Counted from the stretch's first letter, positions 17,998-26,605 are shown. The stretch is 64,000 nt of DNA from Sorangium aterium (GCF_028368935.1 NZ_JAQNDK010000002.1:124001-188000); one strand, 5' to 3'. A program made the numbers and translations. Notes: generated by a model not told the origin, from the letters alone.

Positions 17998-18429
17998 ATG
18001 CGTATTGTGTTCGATGAATCAACGCTCGAGCAAGGGAACAACGCGAGCCGCTCGATAACCGGAGTGCTCTACTTCGACTTCAGTGGGTATCCGTTTCCTG
18101 AGGAACGATGGAGCGACTTCGTGGTGGTCATCGCTACCTGGTGGTTGGACGCACTTGAGAAGCTCGAGCGGGGCGTTGACCACGAGGCGGTGCTTCGCTT
18201 CATGGACGGCCCCTACTGGCTCACACTAACGCGGCAGGATGGCAATGCCGCGCTGTTGCGCTGCACTGAGGATCGACGCGGTGCGGGTGTTGTGCATGAG
18301 GAATACATCGAATTGTCTGATTTTGCGGCTCAGGTGGGACGAATTGCTCGACAGATTGCGTCGGCCTGCCATCGACGCGGCATCGAATCGAGCGATGTAG
18401 ACGCCCTCAGGAGGTATCTGCCCAACTAA
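17998..18429 (+). CDS. Probable immunity protein for the third RHS tip
   Basis: A 143-aa soluble acidic protein, ATG 17998 behind ATAGGAGCAGACG, 12 bp after the tip's stop codon. Visible features are GVLYFDFSGYPFPEERWSDF at the N-terminus and a C-terminal helix with ARQIASACHRRGIES. I do not recognise a named family. The role is inferred from position directly after a toxin tip. Confidence 0.7.
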   Translation: MRIVFDESTLEQGNNASRSITGVLYFDFSGYPFPEERWSDFVVVIATWWLDALEKLERGVDHEAVLRFMDGPYWLTLTRQDGNAALLRCTEDRRGAGVVHEEYIELSDFAAQVGRIARQIASACHRRGIESSDVDALRRYLPN

Positions 18430-18492
18430 CGTCGTAGGCCGAGAAAGCCTGAGAACTGGCCTGGAGATTCATCGACAAGTTCCGCGCCGCTG

Positions 18493-18919
18493 TTTCGCCC
18501 ATGCCGGCCATCTAATCCTCGATCCGGCCCAGCTCTCCTGATCGCCCGCCTCGGGAGATCCTCACCGCTCCCGGTCTCCTTTCCCCCCGCGACCCTCGAC
18601 GCCTCGCCGAGGTGGCGGCGGATGCTTGCCCGCGCCCGGTGGGCGCAGAGGCGGGCCGCCATCGCGGTACACCCGAGCCGCGCGCGACCTCGTCGAGGCC
18701 GCACCCCTCGTCGCCCACCAGCCGGAACGCCTCGACCTGGCGTGCCGAGAGCCCCCCGAGCACCTGCTCGACCGCGCCCGCCATCCGGCGCGCGGCGAAC
18801 TCCTCGTCGGGCGGACCGCGGTGCGCGCTGGCGCGGCGCCGTCCAGCGTGTCGGGCGCGCCGAGCCGCTCGCGCCGGGTGGAGCGCAGGTGCTCGATGAA
18901 CACGCGGCGAACACGCGGC
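18493..18919 (-). pseudogene. ECF sigma-factor fragment, direct-repeat copy A
   Basis: On the minus strand, blocks of an ECF-type sigma factor are readable in shifting frames. One is RRVFIEHLRSTRRERLGAPD (end of region 2). Another is MAGAVEQVLGGLSARQVEAF, followed by the region-4 HTH segment CGLDEVA. Frameshifts near 18690 and 18810 break it. The 427 bp are a near copy of 21480-21910. At 18919/18920 the sequence switches abruptly to a toxin tip, marking a recombination joint. Confidence 0.65.
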
Positions 18920-19209
18920 AAGCTGGAGCTTACGTTGCGGAGAACCTCGGCAGCATCATGACTGCGAACCGTCAGATTGCGGCTCAAACGGGAGCCAGAT
19001 TCGGCTCCGGGCAGTGGAACCAGCTGCTTACGGGGCATTCAACGCAATTCTTTGTGGTATATCGACGTAGCAGTGCGACGACCTCGAATCACGTTGTCAT
19101 AGGCATCGTAAACCAAGGGAAGAGTCTGATCTTCGACCCGCAAACCGGACAGCGATTCTGGAATCTTCGGGACTTCGGCAGCTTCACCGCATATCCGGTG
19201 AAGTTTTAG
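18920..19209 (+). pseudogene. Orphan toxin-tip relic, papain-fold-like C-terminus
   Basis: About 96 codons ending at TAG 19209: AENLGSIMTANRQIAAQTGA, then NHVVIGIVNQGKSLIFDP and QTGQRFWNLRDF. The His in NHVV and the acidic DPQTGQ block resemble the second half of papain-fold peptidase toxins. The catalytic Cys part would be upstream and has been replaced by the sigma-factor fragment. There is no start, RHS core or pre-toxin part. An immunity-type gene follows 8 bp later, so toxin and antidote moved together. Confidence 0.6.
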
Positions 19210-19217
19210 GTGCAGCA

Positions 19218-19568
19218 ATGACGGAAACGGAAGCAGTGGCACGGATACGATCGTTGTTCGAGTGGTGGATGGCTCCGGAAAATCCGTTGCCAGTGGCACT
19301 CGCCGACAAATTCGAGTTCGACTCTGGACTCGGAACGATGAGCGCGGACGACTGGTTGTGGTGGGTGCGCCAGAACCCGGGCTGGGGGGCGGTGCGGGTT
19401 CTAGGGCTGGTGGCGTCCTCGACCGGTGGATCCATCGTGTTCGGGGCGACGGACCCAGTGACCAACCTCCGCCACCGGATCTCGTGGTCGGTCATGTGGA
19501 ACGAGGAAACTTTGACTCGGATCCTGCAGACCGCGGTGACCGTGCCAGAGCAGACGGAGCTTGGCTGA
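19218..19568 (+). CDS. Probable immunity protein for the papain-like tip
   Basis: A 116-aa soluble protein, ATG 19218, eight bases after the tip stop (AGGTGCAGCA precedes it). It shows VARIRSLFEWWMAPENPLP, WLWWVRQNPGWGAVRVLG and FGATDPVTNLRHRISWSV. The high Trp content and small size are common in toxin-immunity proteins. No named family was recognised, so the function rests on position. Confidence 0.65.
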   Translation: MTETEAVARIRSLFEWWMAPENPLPVALADKFEFDSGLGTMSADDWLWWVRQNPGWGAVRVLGLVASSTGGSIVFGATDPVTNLRHRISWSVMWNEETLTRILQTAVTVPEQTELG

Positions 19569-19663
19569 ACGGGCTTATCGAGGTCGCGTGACCGTGCGCG
19601 ACTGCTGATGAGTCCACCCTCACGTGCTATCCGTTGCCGATCGGAAGCGCTATGTGTGAGGCA

Positions 19664-19919
19664 CTGACGGTGAAGCCGCCGGCGCGCGCGCCTTCCGGTG
19701 CGCCCGCGCCGGCGCCCAGGCGGCCAAACGCGTCGCGAGCTTCGGGGCGACCTCGTGGCGGGCGATCACGGGCGTCGCCGGCGCCGTCGAGGCGCGCGGC
19801 GAGCTCCTCGTCCCCGCCTGGTTGTGCGGCTTCGTCAGCCCGATCCAGCTCTCGTTCGGGAGTTACGCGGGCGGCAGTCCGCTGCCGCTGTCCCAGCCGC
19901 GCGAACTTGCCCGACATGA
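19664..19919 (+). other. Scrambled pre-toxin remnant
   Basis: Contains a degraded copy of a segment found again at about 20150-20210 (the stretch encoding ASFGA-SWRA-TGVAGA), read in a different frame from the tip that follows. It is best read as the remains of an older pre-toxin region broken by frameshifts. 19569-19663 holds nothing recognisable. Confidence 0.4.
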
Positions 19920-20686
19920 CGCCGGATTCATACCGCAGCGCCACGCCGGCGGGGCCGCAACTCACCGGGACGGGGTACGCCGGCGGCGACAGGGTCGCGC
20001 GGCTGCTCATCGATCACGGCGTCGACGCCTGGCTGCAGGAGAACGGCGACGCCGCGATCAATGTCTCGCTCGGCGTCTCGTACGTCGCGCTGACGGTCGC
20101 CACGTACGGCATGGCGGCCGAGACCGGCGTATTCGCCGCCGTGGGCGCTCGCATGGCGAGCTTCGGGGCGGCCTCATGGCGGGCGGTCACGGGCGTCGCC
20201 GGCGCGATCGGCGAGGGCGCGCGCCGGTACGGCAACCAGGTCACGCGGTGGGGCGCGCAGGTGATGCGCGGCACCGGGGGAGGTGCCGATGCGGCGGCGC
20301 CCTCAGTTGCACGGGCAGCACCGACGCTCTACGATGACGTGGATCTGTTGGCCCAGTTTGGGCCCGGAATACCAACCCAAAGCGGTGGCAACTTCAACAT
20401 CGTGTCGCACGCCGACCAGCGTCTTGCCTATGTCCTCCGTAACAATGAGTGGGTGAGCATAAGCCATCGAGCGCTAGCTCAATTCATCCAGTAATCTGCT
20501 GGTTACAACGGGCAACCGGTTCGCCTGATCGCATGCAACTCGGGTGGTTGCGCGACGGGGCTCGCGAATAATCTCGCGAACAAGCTGGGAGTTGATGTTC
20601 TAGCTCCAACGGACTTTGCCTACGTTACATCATGGGGGACCTATTATACTTACGGTAAATGGGAGCTGTTTAAGCGCGGGCTGTAA
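19920..20686 (+). pseudogene. Orphan toxin tip interrupted by one in-frame stop
   Basis: Reads DRVARLLIDHGVDAWLQENG, then VSYVALTVATYGMAAE, then QRLAYVLRNNEWVSISHRAL up to AQFIQ. TAA follows at 20492-20494, and the frame continues unbroken to 20686 with SAGYNGQPVRLIACNSGG, GLANNLANKLGVDVLAPTD and YGKWELFKRGL. The second part is the well-conserved block (RLIxCxxG ... LAxxLGVxVxAPT) seen at the C-termini of many RHS/WapA-like toxins; its activity is unknown to me. The single nonsense codon is the only lesion in this stretch, so inactivation is recent or the codon is read through. No RHS core lies upstream. An immunity-type gene starts 14 bp later. Confidence 0.65.
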
Positions 20687-20700
20687 GAATTGGAGGGGTT

Positions 20701-21162
20701 GTGGTTTACTATCCAGATCTGAGTCCATGTGATTACTTTGGTCGCTGGCAAGATATCCTGCGGGCGGTCGGGTGGCATGAGTCAGGGCATTCGTTTACGA
20801 CAGGACCTGTGGCAAAGGAGTTTTTTGGAGCGCTGATGCGTCTTCTCTCCAATCCATGGCAGCCTGTTGCTTTTGCGGGACGTCAGCCATGCCCCTATTG
20901 CCGCTTCACTGGAGGGGCGGCCGAGCTTCGGTTTGAAGATGTGGCGATCTCTGTCGGGGCGAATAATTTGTTTGTTCCTGCGCGTGACGAAGCTGTGGTG
21001 TACGTCGCTCCGAGTCTGATTGCGCACTACATTGATGCTCACGACTATTGTCCGCCCCCGGTCTTTCAGGAGGCTGTTCTCGATTGTCCCGAGATGAGGT
21101 CTTTTGCGTATTTGAAGAAGATAAAGGAAAAGGGTTTGGTGGTCGCACGGCCAGCAGGCTAA
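20701..21162 (+). CDS. Probable immunity protein for the interrupted tip
   Basis: A 153-aa protein, GTG 20701 after TTGGAGGGGTT. It carries CDYFGRWQDILRAVGWHESG, a CPYC motif, and a C-terminal block AVVYVAPSLIAHYIDAHDY followed by CPPPVFQEAVLDCPEM. That block is shared by a recurrent family found next to toxin tips (inferred from memory of the pattern, not named here). Lower GC than flanking genes suggests transfer with its toxin. The 220-bp repeat begins 53 bp downstream. Confidence 0.68.
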   Translation: MVYYPDLSPCDYFGRWQDILRAVGWHESGHSFTTGPVAKEFFGALMRLLSNPWQPVAFAGRQPCPYCRFTGGAAELRFEDVAISVGANNLFVPARDEAVVYVAPSLIAHYIDAHDYCPPPVFQEAVLDCPEMRSFAYLKKIKEKGLVVARPAG

Positions 21163-21214
21163 TATGTCTGAGCGTAACCAGGAGGATGGAGCCACGCCTG
21201 CGCAGGGAGATGGC

Positions 21215-21434
21215 GGGACACATAGCGTCGAGCGTGTGGTCTGAGCGTCAGAAGGGGCATCGCCCACGCATCCCCATGGCCGTGGTCACTTGTGGCTTTC
21301 GCCGGGGTCGACGACGCTGCATGCGGGGCGGTGCCGGCTCGCCGCCCGCGTGCGCACCACTTGGCATCATCCTGAAGGCGAAGCACCGGTCCAGCTACGC
21401 CCCTATGCGCCCATAAGAGCCCGGCGACCTTCAC
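21215..21434 (+). repeat. Dispersed ~220-bp direct repeat, copy B
   Basis: Near copy of 15346-15562, again directly after an immunity-type gene. It is followed within 50 bp by copy B of the sigma-factor fragment. Confidence 0.8.
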
Positions 21435-21479
21435 CGGCCCGTCCGTCTACCGGGTACCTCCCGCCTGGCCATGCGGCCT

Positions 21480-21960
21480 TTTCGCCCACCCCGGTCATCT
21501 CGCCCTCGATCCGGTCCAGCTCTCCTGATCTCCCACCCCGCGAGATCCTCCCTGCTCCCGTCTCCCCTCGTTCACCCCGCGACCCCCGACGCCTCGCCGA
21601 GGTGGCGGCAGATGCTCGCCCGCGCCCGGTGGGCGCAGAGGCGGGCCGCCATCGCGGTACACCCGAGCCGCGCCGCGACCTCGTCGAGGCCGCACCCCTC
21701 GTCGCCCACCAGCCGGAACGCCTCGACCTGGCGTGCCGGGAGCCCCCCGAGCACCTGTTCGACCGCGCCCGCCATCCGGCGCGCGGCGAACTCCTCGTCG
21801 GGCCGACCGCGGTGCGCGCTGGCGCGGCGCCGTCCAGCGTGTCGGGCGCGCCGAGCCGCTCGTGCCGGGTGGAGCGCAGGTGCTCGATGAACACGCGGCG
21901 AACACGCGGCGGGCGATCGCCACCGCCCAGGGCGCAGCGCTCGCACCGCGCCGGCAGCTC
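21480..21960 (-). pseudogene. ECF sigma-factor fragment, copy B
   Basis: Minus strand. RRVFIEHLRSTRHERLG is followed, after a frameshift near 21820, by an unbroken region-4 segment: MAGAVEQVLGGLPARQVEAF, CGLDEVAARLGCTAMAARL, and AHRARASICRHLGE. No region 2 core is present. It is longer at its 5' side than copy A and may be the donor. The upstream neighbour (same strand) is the STAS-like gene. Confidence 0.65.
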
Positions 21961-21979
21961 GCGTGCGCTCGTGCGCAGG

Positions 21980-22438
21980 TCAGCCGACCCTTTGCTCGAC
22001 GCTCGGTCCCAGGACCTGCCGGCGGAGCTCGAAGTTGAAATGCTGGAGCACCCAGCGCTCCGCGTCGGTCATGGACGAGAAGACCCTGACGGGATGTGGA
22101 GGCGGCTTCAGCCAGTTGAGCGCGGTCAGGATGCCGTTCACCAGGCTGGAATCGCCCACGATGCCGGACGCGAGCAGGTGCGCGCGCGCCTGCTTCTCGT
22201 AGTCGGCGTACATCTGCGCGACGGCTCGCCGCTGCACGGCGTTCGGCATGCTGCTGCCGCGCGTGTCGTTGATCAGGCCGAACGGCCCCGAGACGATGAG
22301 CTCGATCATGCCCCTCATCAGCACGTCCCAGTCGTCCTGGGTGTAGTGCTCGCCGGCCCGCATCACGACCAGCGGATAGCGCGAACGATCCAGCTCAATC
22401 CCGCGAGCCAAGGCCGCCTCCGTCCCGACGAACGCCAC
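21980..22438 (-). CDS. STAS/SpoIIAA-like domain protein
   Basis: A 152-aa soluble single-domain protein from GTG 22438. It shows IELDRSRYPLVVMR, YTQDDWDVLMRGMIELI, FGLINDTRGSS and ILTALNWLKPPPHPVRVFSS. The order matches a myxobacterial STAS/SEC14-like family (LDRSRFPLVV ... D ... LTAINWIxPPP) that I know only as uncharacterised. It is probably a regulatory or ligand-binding module. No kinase or phosphatase is adjacent. The start is tentative because the ribosome site is weak. Confidence 0.6.
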   Translation of the reverse strand: MAFVGTEAALARGIELDRSRYPLVVMRAGEHYTQDDWDVLMRGMIELIVSGPFGLINDTRGSSMPNAVQRRAVAQMYADYEKQARAHLLASGIVGDSSLVNGILTALNWLKPPPHPVRVFSSMTDAERWVLQHFNFELRRQVLGPSVEQRVG

Positions 22439-22745
22439 GCTGGCCCGAAACCCGGACGGATTCGTACGAGAGGGCGGTCGCGGAGCATGCGGCGGTCATG
22501 TACGTCCCGGTCGGCTCAGAAGGGCGGAATGAAAATGAAGAGCAAAGCGATCCGCGGCTGTCAATGACAAATCACGGCGCTGACTCGGGGCGACAAAAAT
22601 CGCCCGCCCTCTCCTGGACAGCAACGCTGTATCCATCATTTCTGCGCGCCGCGGAGGGATCGTCGCGGGGGGCGGCCGGGACGCGGACGCAAGTGCCCGA
22701 AATTTTTGATCAACCACGGCTGTGTTCGGCGCTCCGCCGTCTCCT

Positions 22746-22805
22746 CTCTGCCTCCGCGTCGATGGCGTCAGCGTCGCCGCCGGCGCCATCGACGCGGAGG
22801 CAGAG
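22746..22805. terminator. Perfect 22-bp inverted repeat (hairpin)
   Basis: CTCTGCCTCCGCGTCGATGG (plus CG) at 22746-22767 is repeated inverted at 22784-22805 around a 16-base loop. It lies just 3' of the minus-strand FG-GAP gene, where a terminator is expected. No T-run follows on either strand. The rest of 22439-22829 holds nothing recognisable. Confidence 0.6.
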
Positions 22806-22829
22806 CAGCGGACGTGGGACGGCGCCCTG

Positions 22830-23912
22830 TCACCCGCCGTCGTAGGGCCCCAGAAACACCGGCCCCGGCGCGAGCAGCTGAGTGCCGTCCATCAACCAGA
22901 CCGCCGCCTGGTTCGTTCCTGTGGCGTACCAGAGCACGTCCGCCATGCCGTCGAAATTGCTGTCGGCGGCGGGGCGCGCCTCCCAGCCGCGGCCGAGCGG
23001 CCCCGGGATCACCGGCCCTGCCGCGATCACGAGGGAGGCGCCCTCCATCAGCCACACGGCCATGAGGTTCCGCTCCGTGTCGTTCCAGAGCACGTCCGCC
23101 ATGCCGTCGCCGTCGTAGTCCTGCGCGGTGACGACGTGAAAGCCGGGGCCGATCCCCGGGATGATCGGCCCCGGTGCGAGCAGCTGAGCGCCCTCCATCA
23201 GCCAGATGGCCATCAGGCTCTGCTCTTCGTTGTCCCAGATCACGTCCGCCATGCCGTCGCGGTTGAAGTCGCGCGCGCTGCGTGCCACCCAGCCGTGGCC
23301 GATCGGCCCCGGGATGACCGGCCCCGGCGCGACCAGCTGCGGTCCATCCATCAGCCATGCCGTCATCACGTTCTGGTCCTTGTTGTTCCAGATGACATCC
23401 GCCATCCCGTCGCGGTTCAGATCGGACAGCCCGATCACCTTCCAGCCCCGGCCGACCGGCCCCGGGATGATCGGCCCTGGCGAGAGCAGCTGGCTCCCTT
23501 CCATCAGCCATATGGCCACCAGGTTCTGGTCGATGTTGCGCCAGAGCACGTCCGCCATGCCGTCGGAGTTGAAGTCACCCGCATTGACCGCCTCCCAGCC
23601 CTGGCCGATCGGCCCCGGGATGACCGGCCCCGGCGCGACCACCTGGGTCCCCTCCATCAGCCAGATCGCCGCCAGGCTCTTCTCGGGATGCTCCCAGAGC
23701 ACATCAACCATCTCGTCGCGGCTGAAGTCATTCATACGAACGGCCTTCCACCCATACCTGCTCGCCCTCTGCGTCGCGCGTCCCAGGGACGACGCGGCCG
23801 GCTCGCCGGACCAGCGGTCATGGTCCGGATCCATGCCCGGCGTGCAGGCCGCCATGGGGTGAACCGCAGCGATCGCGCACAGCGCAGCCCCTGTAGCCGC
23901 AGACCTTCTCAC
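22830..23912 (-). CDS. FG-GAP/VCBS-type repeat lipoprotein with WLMEG repeats
   Basis: A 360-aa surface or secreted protein. GTG 23912 (after GAGGCGA) opens a signal peptide, RRSAATGAALCAIAAV, ending in a lipobox-like MAAC. The body is six tandem repeats of about 58-60 residues built on DFNxDGMADVLW, then AIWLMEGxQLLAPGP and IPGPIGxGW. The DFN.DGMAD part is the calcium-binding loop of FG-GAP/integrin-alpha-type propellers, so a single beta-propeller is likely. One repeat has DFSRDEMVD and one DSNFDGMAD, which weakens their metal sites. Partner and role are unknown; such proteins often act in adhesion or carbohydrate binding. Confidence 0.78.
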   Translation of the reverse strand: MRRSAATGAALCAIAAVHPMAACTPGMDPDHDRWSGEPAASSLGRATQRASRYGWKAVRMNDFSRDEMVDVLWEHPEKSLAAIWLMEGTQVVAPGPVIPGPIGQGWEAVNAGDFNSDGMADVLWRNIDQNLVAIWLMEGSQLLSPGPIIPGPVGRGWKVIGLSDLNRDGMADVIWNNKDQNVMTAWLMDGPQLVAPGPVIPGPIGHGWVARSARDFNRDGMADVIWDNEEQSLMAIWLMEGAQLLAPGPIIPGIGPGFHVVTAQDYDGDGMADVLWNDTERNLMAVWLMEGASLVIAAGPVIPGPLGRGWEARPAADSNFDGMADVLWYATGTNQAAVWLMDGTQLLAPGPVFLGPYDGG

Positions 23913-24338
23913 ACTCGCCTCGCATGCGGCTCGTGCGCGGGCGCAGATGCCGGCACGGGAGATCCGCTCCGGTCCGCGGCACTGAGCACACCGAGCACGT
24001 ACGCCGGCCGATAGCAAGCGCAAGGCCATCGAGACCATGTCGTGCGCCCGATCTCGGCGTAGTCACCACATGTTACCTCAGTAGGCCATCCCCCGCTTCT
24101 TGCATCGAGTGCGTCATAGGTCCCCTCTGCTCATCGAGCAGGGCATCCTCCAGGGCGCTGGGCGCGCACCACGTCGGTTGATCTCGCTTCTGGCCACTGG
24201 TCGCCGCCTCGGGAAGAAAAGGCCTTTAGGGACACCGTGACGTCGAGGGAGACAATCCGTCCGTCGACCTGCTCGCCGGATGAGCGGTTCGGTTCCGGGG
24301 CTCGTTTGCCAGTCTGTCTGCGATCAAGGAGAGTGTAT

Positions 24339-25478
24339 ATGTCGATTCGTTACGTGGGTGTAGCATTCGTCATGGCGATGTCACTTGCTTCGACTCTCTC
24401 CTGCGCGGGCCAGCGGAAGGTGCGCGACGTGCCGGAGAGCGCGGACGGCAGCGGCGTGCAGGCCGAGGTCGGCGAGGCCCGTGCGGCCCTGTGTCAGGGG
24501 CAGGCGATCGTGAATGTGGTGGCTCTACCGGGGACGTACTACTGGGCGGATGATGCCCACCTGCTCACGAGCGCGGAGGGATTCGGTCCGCGCGCGCTCC
24601 AAGTCGCCGTGGCGACGAGCGTCGAGGCCTCGGTGAGCATCGAGACCAGCATCACGCCCAACATTCCCGAGGTCCCGTCGAGCACGAATCTCGATCCCTC
24701 ATCGAGGGCGCTGGGCAGCCGCGCCCCCACGGGCTTCCTGCCTCCATTGGGGTTACCGGGAGGCGGCATGCCGTGGGGTACTCAGCCCTCGTGGGGCACG
24801 CCGGGCGGCAACCCGCCCTGGGGCTCGCAACCCTTCCCGGGCATGCCGGGTAGCAGCACGCCCTGGGGCAACCAGCCCAACCCCATGTTCGGTGGCGGCA
24901 ACGGCAACGGTTCCTTGGGCTCCGAGCCCTCCTCGGGCACGGCGGGCGGCGATGACGCGCCCTGGGACACCGATCCATCGGGCGTGCTCGGCGGCTGCAC
25001 GCCGTCGATTCAGGAGATCTCCGAGGCGGTCGGATTCGACGTGGGCGAGAGCGTCGATCTGGAGGCCTCCACGACCTTCTTGGTCCCCACGGGCGCCTAT
25101 GCGCGGGTTTCCGCCTACCCGGTCTTCAAGAAATTCACCTGGGATATCGTCGGCGTCGTCGGCTCGGGCTGGGGAGGCGGCCCGATCAGCATCATCATCG
25201 CCGCCGGCAGCGCGCTCAAGCCGACCGGTATCTATTTCGATACCTACCGCGCCTATGACTTCGCCGCGATCGGCGGAGGGGTGGTCAGCCCGGGCCCGAT
25301 CTGGGATCCCGGAGAGGGCGGTGGTGGCGCGGGCGGCGCGGGGGGTACGGGCGGCGAAGGCGGTGCCGGTGGCGCGGGTGGCGAAGGCGGTGCCGGTGGC
25401 GCCGGCGGCCAAGGTTGGTTCATCAATCCCGGCGATCAAAGCAGCCCTGGAGGTCAAGGCGGCGCGGGCGGGTCGTAG
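24339..25478 (+). CDS. Gly-rich lipoprotein with PWG repeats
   Basis: A 379-aa exported protein, ATG 24339 behind AAGGAGAG. The signal peptide SIRYVGVAFVMAMSLASTL ends in a lipobox-like LSC. A conserved-looking N-terminal part is followed by a low-complexity stretch of MPWGTQPSWGTPGG-type units (about residues 140-220). Next comes a second folded part with TPSIQEISEAVGFDVGESVD and FLVPTGAYARVSAYPVF. The tail is GGAGGAGGEGGAGGAGG. I do not recognise a family. The divergent gap 23913-24338 shows no clear promoter or other feature. Confidence 0.7.
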   Translation: MSIRYVGVAFVMAMSLASTLSCAGQRKVRDVPESADGSGVQAEVGEARAALCQGQAIVNVVALPGTYYWADDAHLLTSAEGFGPRALQVAVATSVEASVSIETSITPNIPEVPSSTNLDPSSRALGSRAPTGFLPPLGLPGGGMPWGTQPSWGTPGGNPPWGSQPFPGMPGSSTPWGNQPNPMFGGGNGNGSLGSEPSSGTAGGDDAPWDTDPSGVLGGCTPSIQEISEAVGFDVGESVDLEASTTFLVPTGAYARVSAYPVFKKFTWDIVGVVGSGWGGGPISIIIAAGSALKPTGIYFDTYRAYDFAAIGGGVVSPGPIWDPGEGGGGAGGAGGTGGEGGAGGAGGEGGAGGAGGQGWFINPGDQSSPGGQGGAGGS

Positions 25479-25571
25479 GACAGCCAGCCTCGGCGCGACG
25501 ACACCCGCGCGGCCTCCTCGCCCCTGCCCGGGACGAGCCGTTTCGCGGAAGGGTGCTTGTCGAGGAGAGCG

Positions 25572-26429
25572 TCAGTTGAGGCCAGCGGCGACGCTGGCGA
25601 GACCGACCGTGAGATGGACGGCGGTGACGCCGACGAGGGTGCGGTGGCGCGCGTAGAAGAGGCCGAAGAGGACGCTCGCGGCGAAGGTGATGACCGCGAA
25701 GGCCAGCGAGACGTAGAGGTGGAACACGCCGAAGAGCACCGAGGTGACCACGATGGGCGCGAGGCGTCCGGCGTCGGGCAGGAGCCGCTCGAGCGAGGTC
25801 TGGATCACGCCGCGTGCGATGAACTCCTGGAGCAGGCAGTGCGGCCCGTAGCTCGCGAGGAAGATCGCGAACTCGAGGCGCGAGTACCCTGCGACCGAGC
25901 CCCAGTCGAGCAACGGCTCGCCGCGCAGGGCGGGGCCCGCGCGGAGCGCGAGGCACGCCGCGAAGGCCATGGCGGCGATGACGAGGGCTTCGCGGAGGCT
26001 ATGCCGCGCGCCCGAGAGCGTCACGCCGAGCCGCGCGAGCGGCAGCGGCTGCCGCCGGACGAACCACCCGATCGGCACGAGGAGCAGCAGCAAGAAACCC
26101 CACGAATAGCCCATCTGGAGCAGCGGCGGCAGATCGGGGTGGATGAGATCCCGGACGAGCTGCGCGACGCCGAAGAGGGCGATGACGACGAAGAAGAACG
26201 CCGCGAGCTCCCGACGCAGCTCGAGGGCGTCCCGGCCGCCGCGGCGGAGGAGCTCGATCTCGAGGCGGAGCAGGGCGTGATCGGCGTCGCTCGCCACGGC
26301 CAGCCCAGCGCGCTCGGCCGAGCGGTCGCGCCGACCGGTCGACGGGCGCGCGTCGCGGGCGGCGGAGCCGGCGAGGAAAGGAACATGGTGGGGGTCGATC
26401 ACGTCGGAGGAGGATTCGAGCAAGCTCAT
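25572..26429 (-). CDS. CPBP-family intramembrane protease homologue with altered first glutamate
   Basis: A 285-aa integral membrane protein, ATG 26429 with GGGGAT upstream. After a charged ~70-residue N-terminus there are about six to eight hydrophobic spans. The CPBP (type II CAAX prenyl protease/bacteriocin-processing) signature reads LLQEFIARGVIQ near residue 198, where the family has EExxxR. The first catalytic Glu is therefore Gln, while the second Glu and the Arg remain. The FxxxH (FGVFH) and later His (AVHLT) motifs are present. The protease may have weak activity or be a pseudoenzyme. It stands alone between oppositely oriented genes. Confidence 0.82.
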   Translation of the reverse strand: MSLLESSSDVIDPHHVPFLAGSAARDARPSTGRRDRSAERAGLAVASDADHALLRLEIELLRRGGRDALELRRELAAFFFVVIALFGVAQLVRDLIHPDLPPLLQMGYSWGFLLLLLVPIGWFVRRQPLPLARLGVTLSGARHSLREALVIAAMAFAACLALRAGPALRGEPLLDWGSVAGYSRLEFAIFLASYGPHCLLQEFIARGVIQTSLERLLPDAGRLAPIVVTSVLFGVFHLYVSLAFAVITFAASVLFGLFYARHRTLVGVTAVHLTVGLASVAAGLN

Positions 26430-26507
26430 AAGAGTATCCCCATTGAACCAGCCATGATGTCACGTCTCTCGGCGAGCGATCAAGCGCGGAAGAGGTCCGC
26501 CGTTGTA

Positions 26508-26605
26508 GCAGCCAGCGCGGTTCGCGTTGTTCACGTTTGTTCGCGCTGTTTACGCCGCTCACGGCGCTTACGTTGTTCCGATCGTTCACGCCGCTTACGT
26601 CTGGT
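26508..26605. repeat. Short GTT(C/T)ACG-type degenerate repeats
   Basis: A run of related 8-10-mers (GTTCACG, GTTTACG, CTTACGTTGTTC, GTTCACGCCGCTTACG) lies in the 26430-26713 gap before the histidine kinase. The style matches the 10-bp satellites elsewhere in the window. No gene is seen in this gap. Confidence 0.5.
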
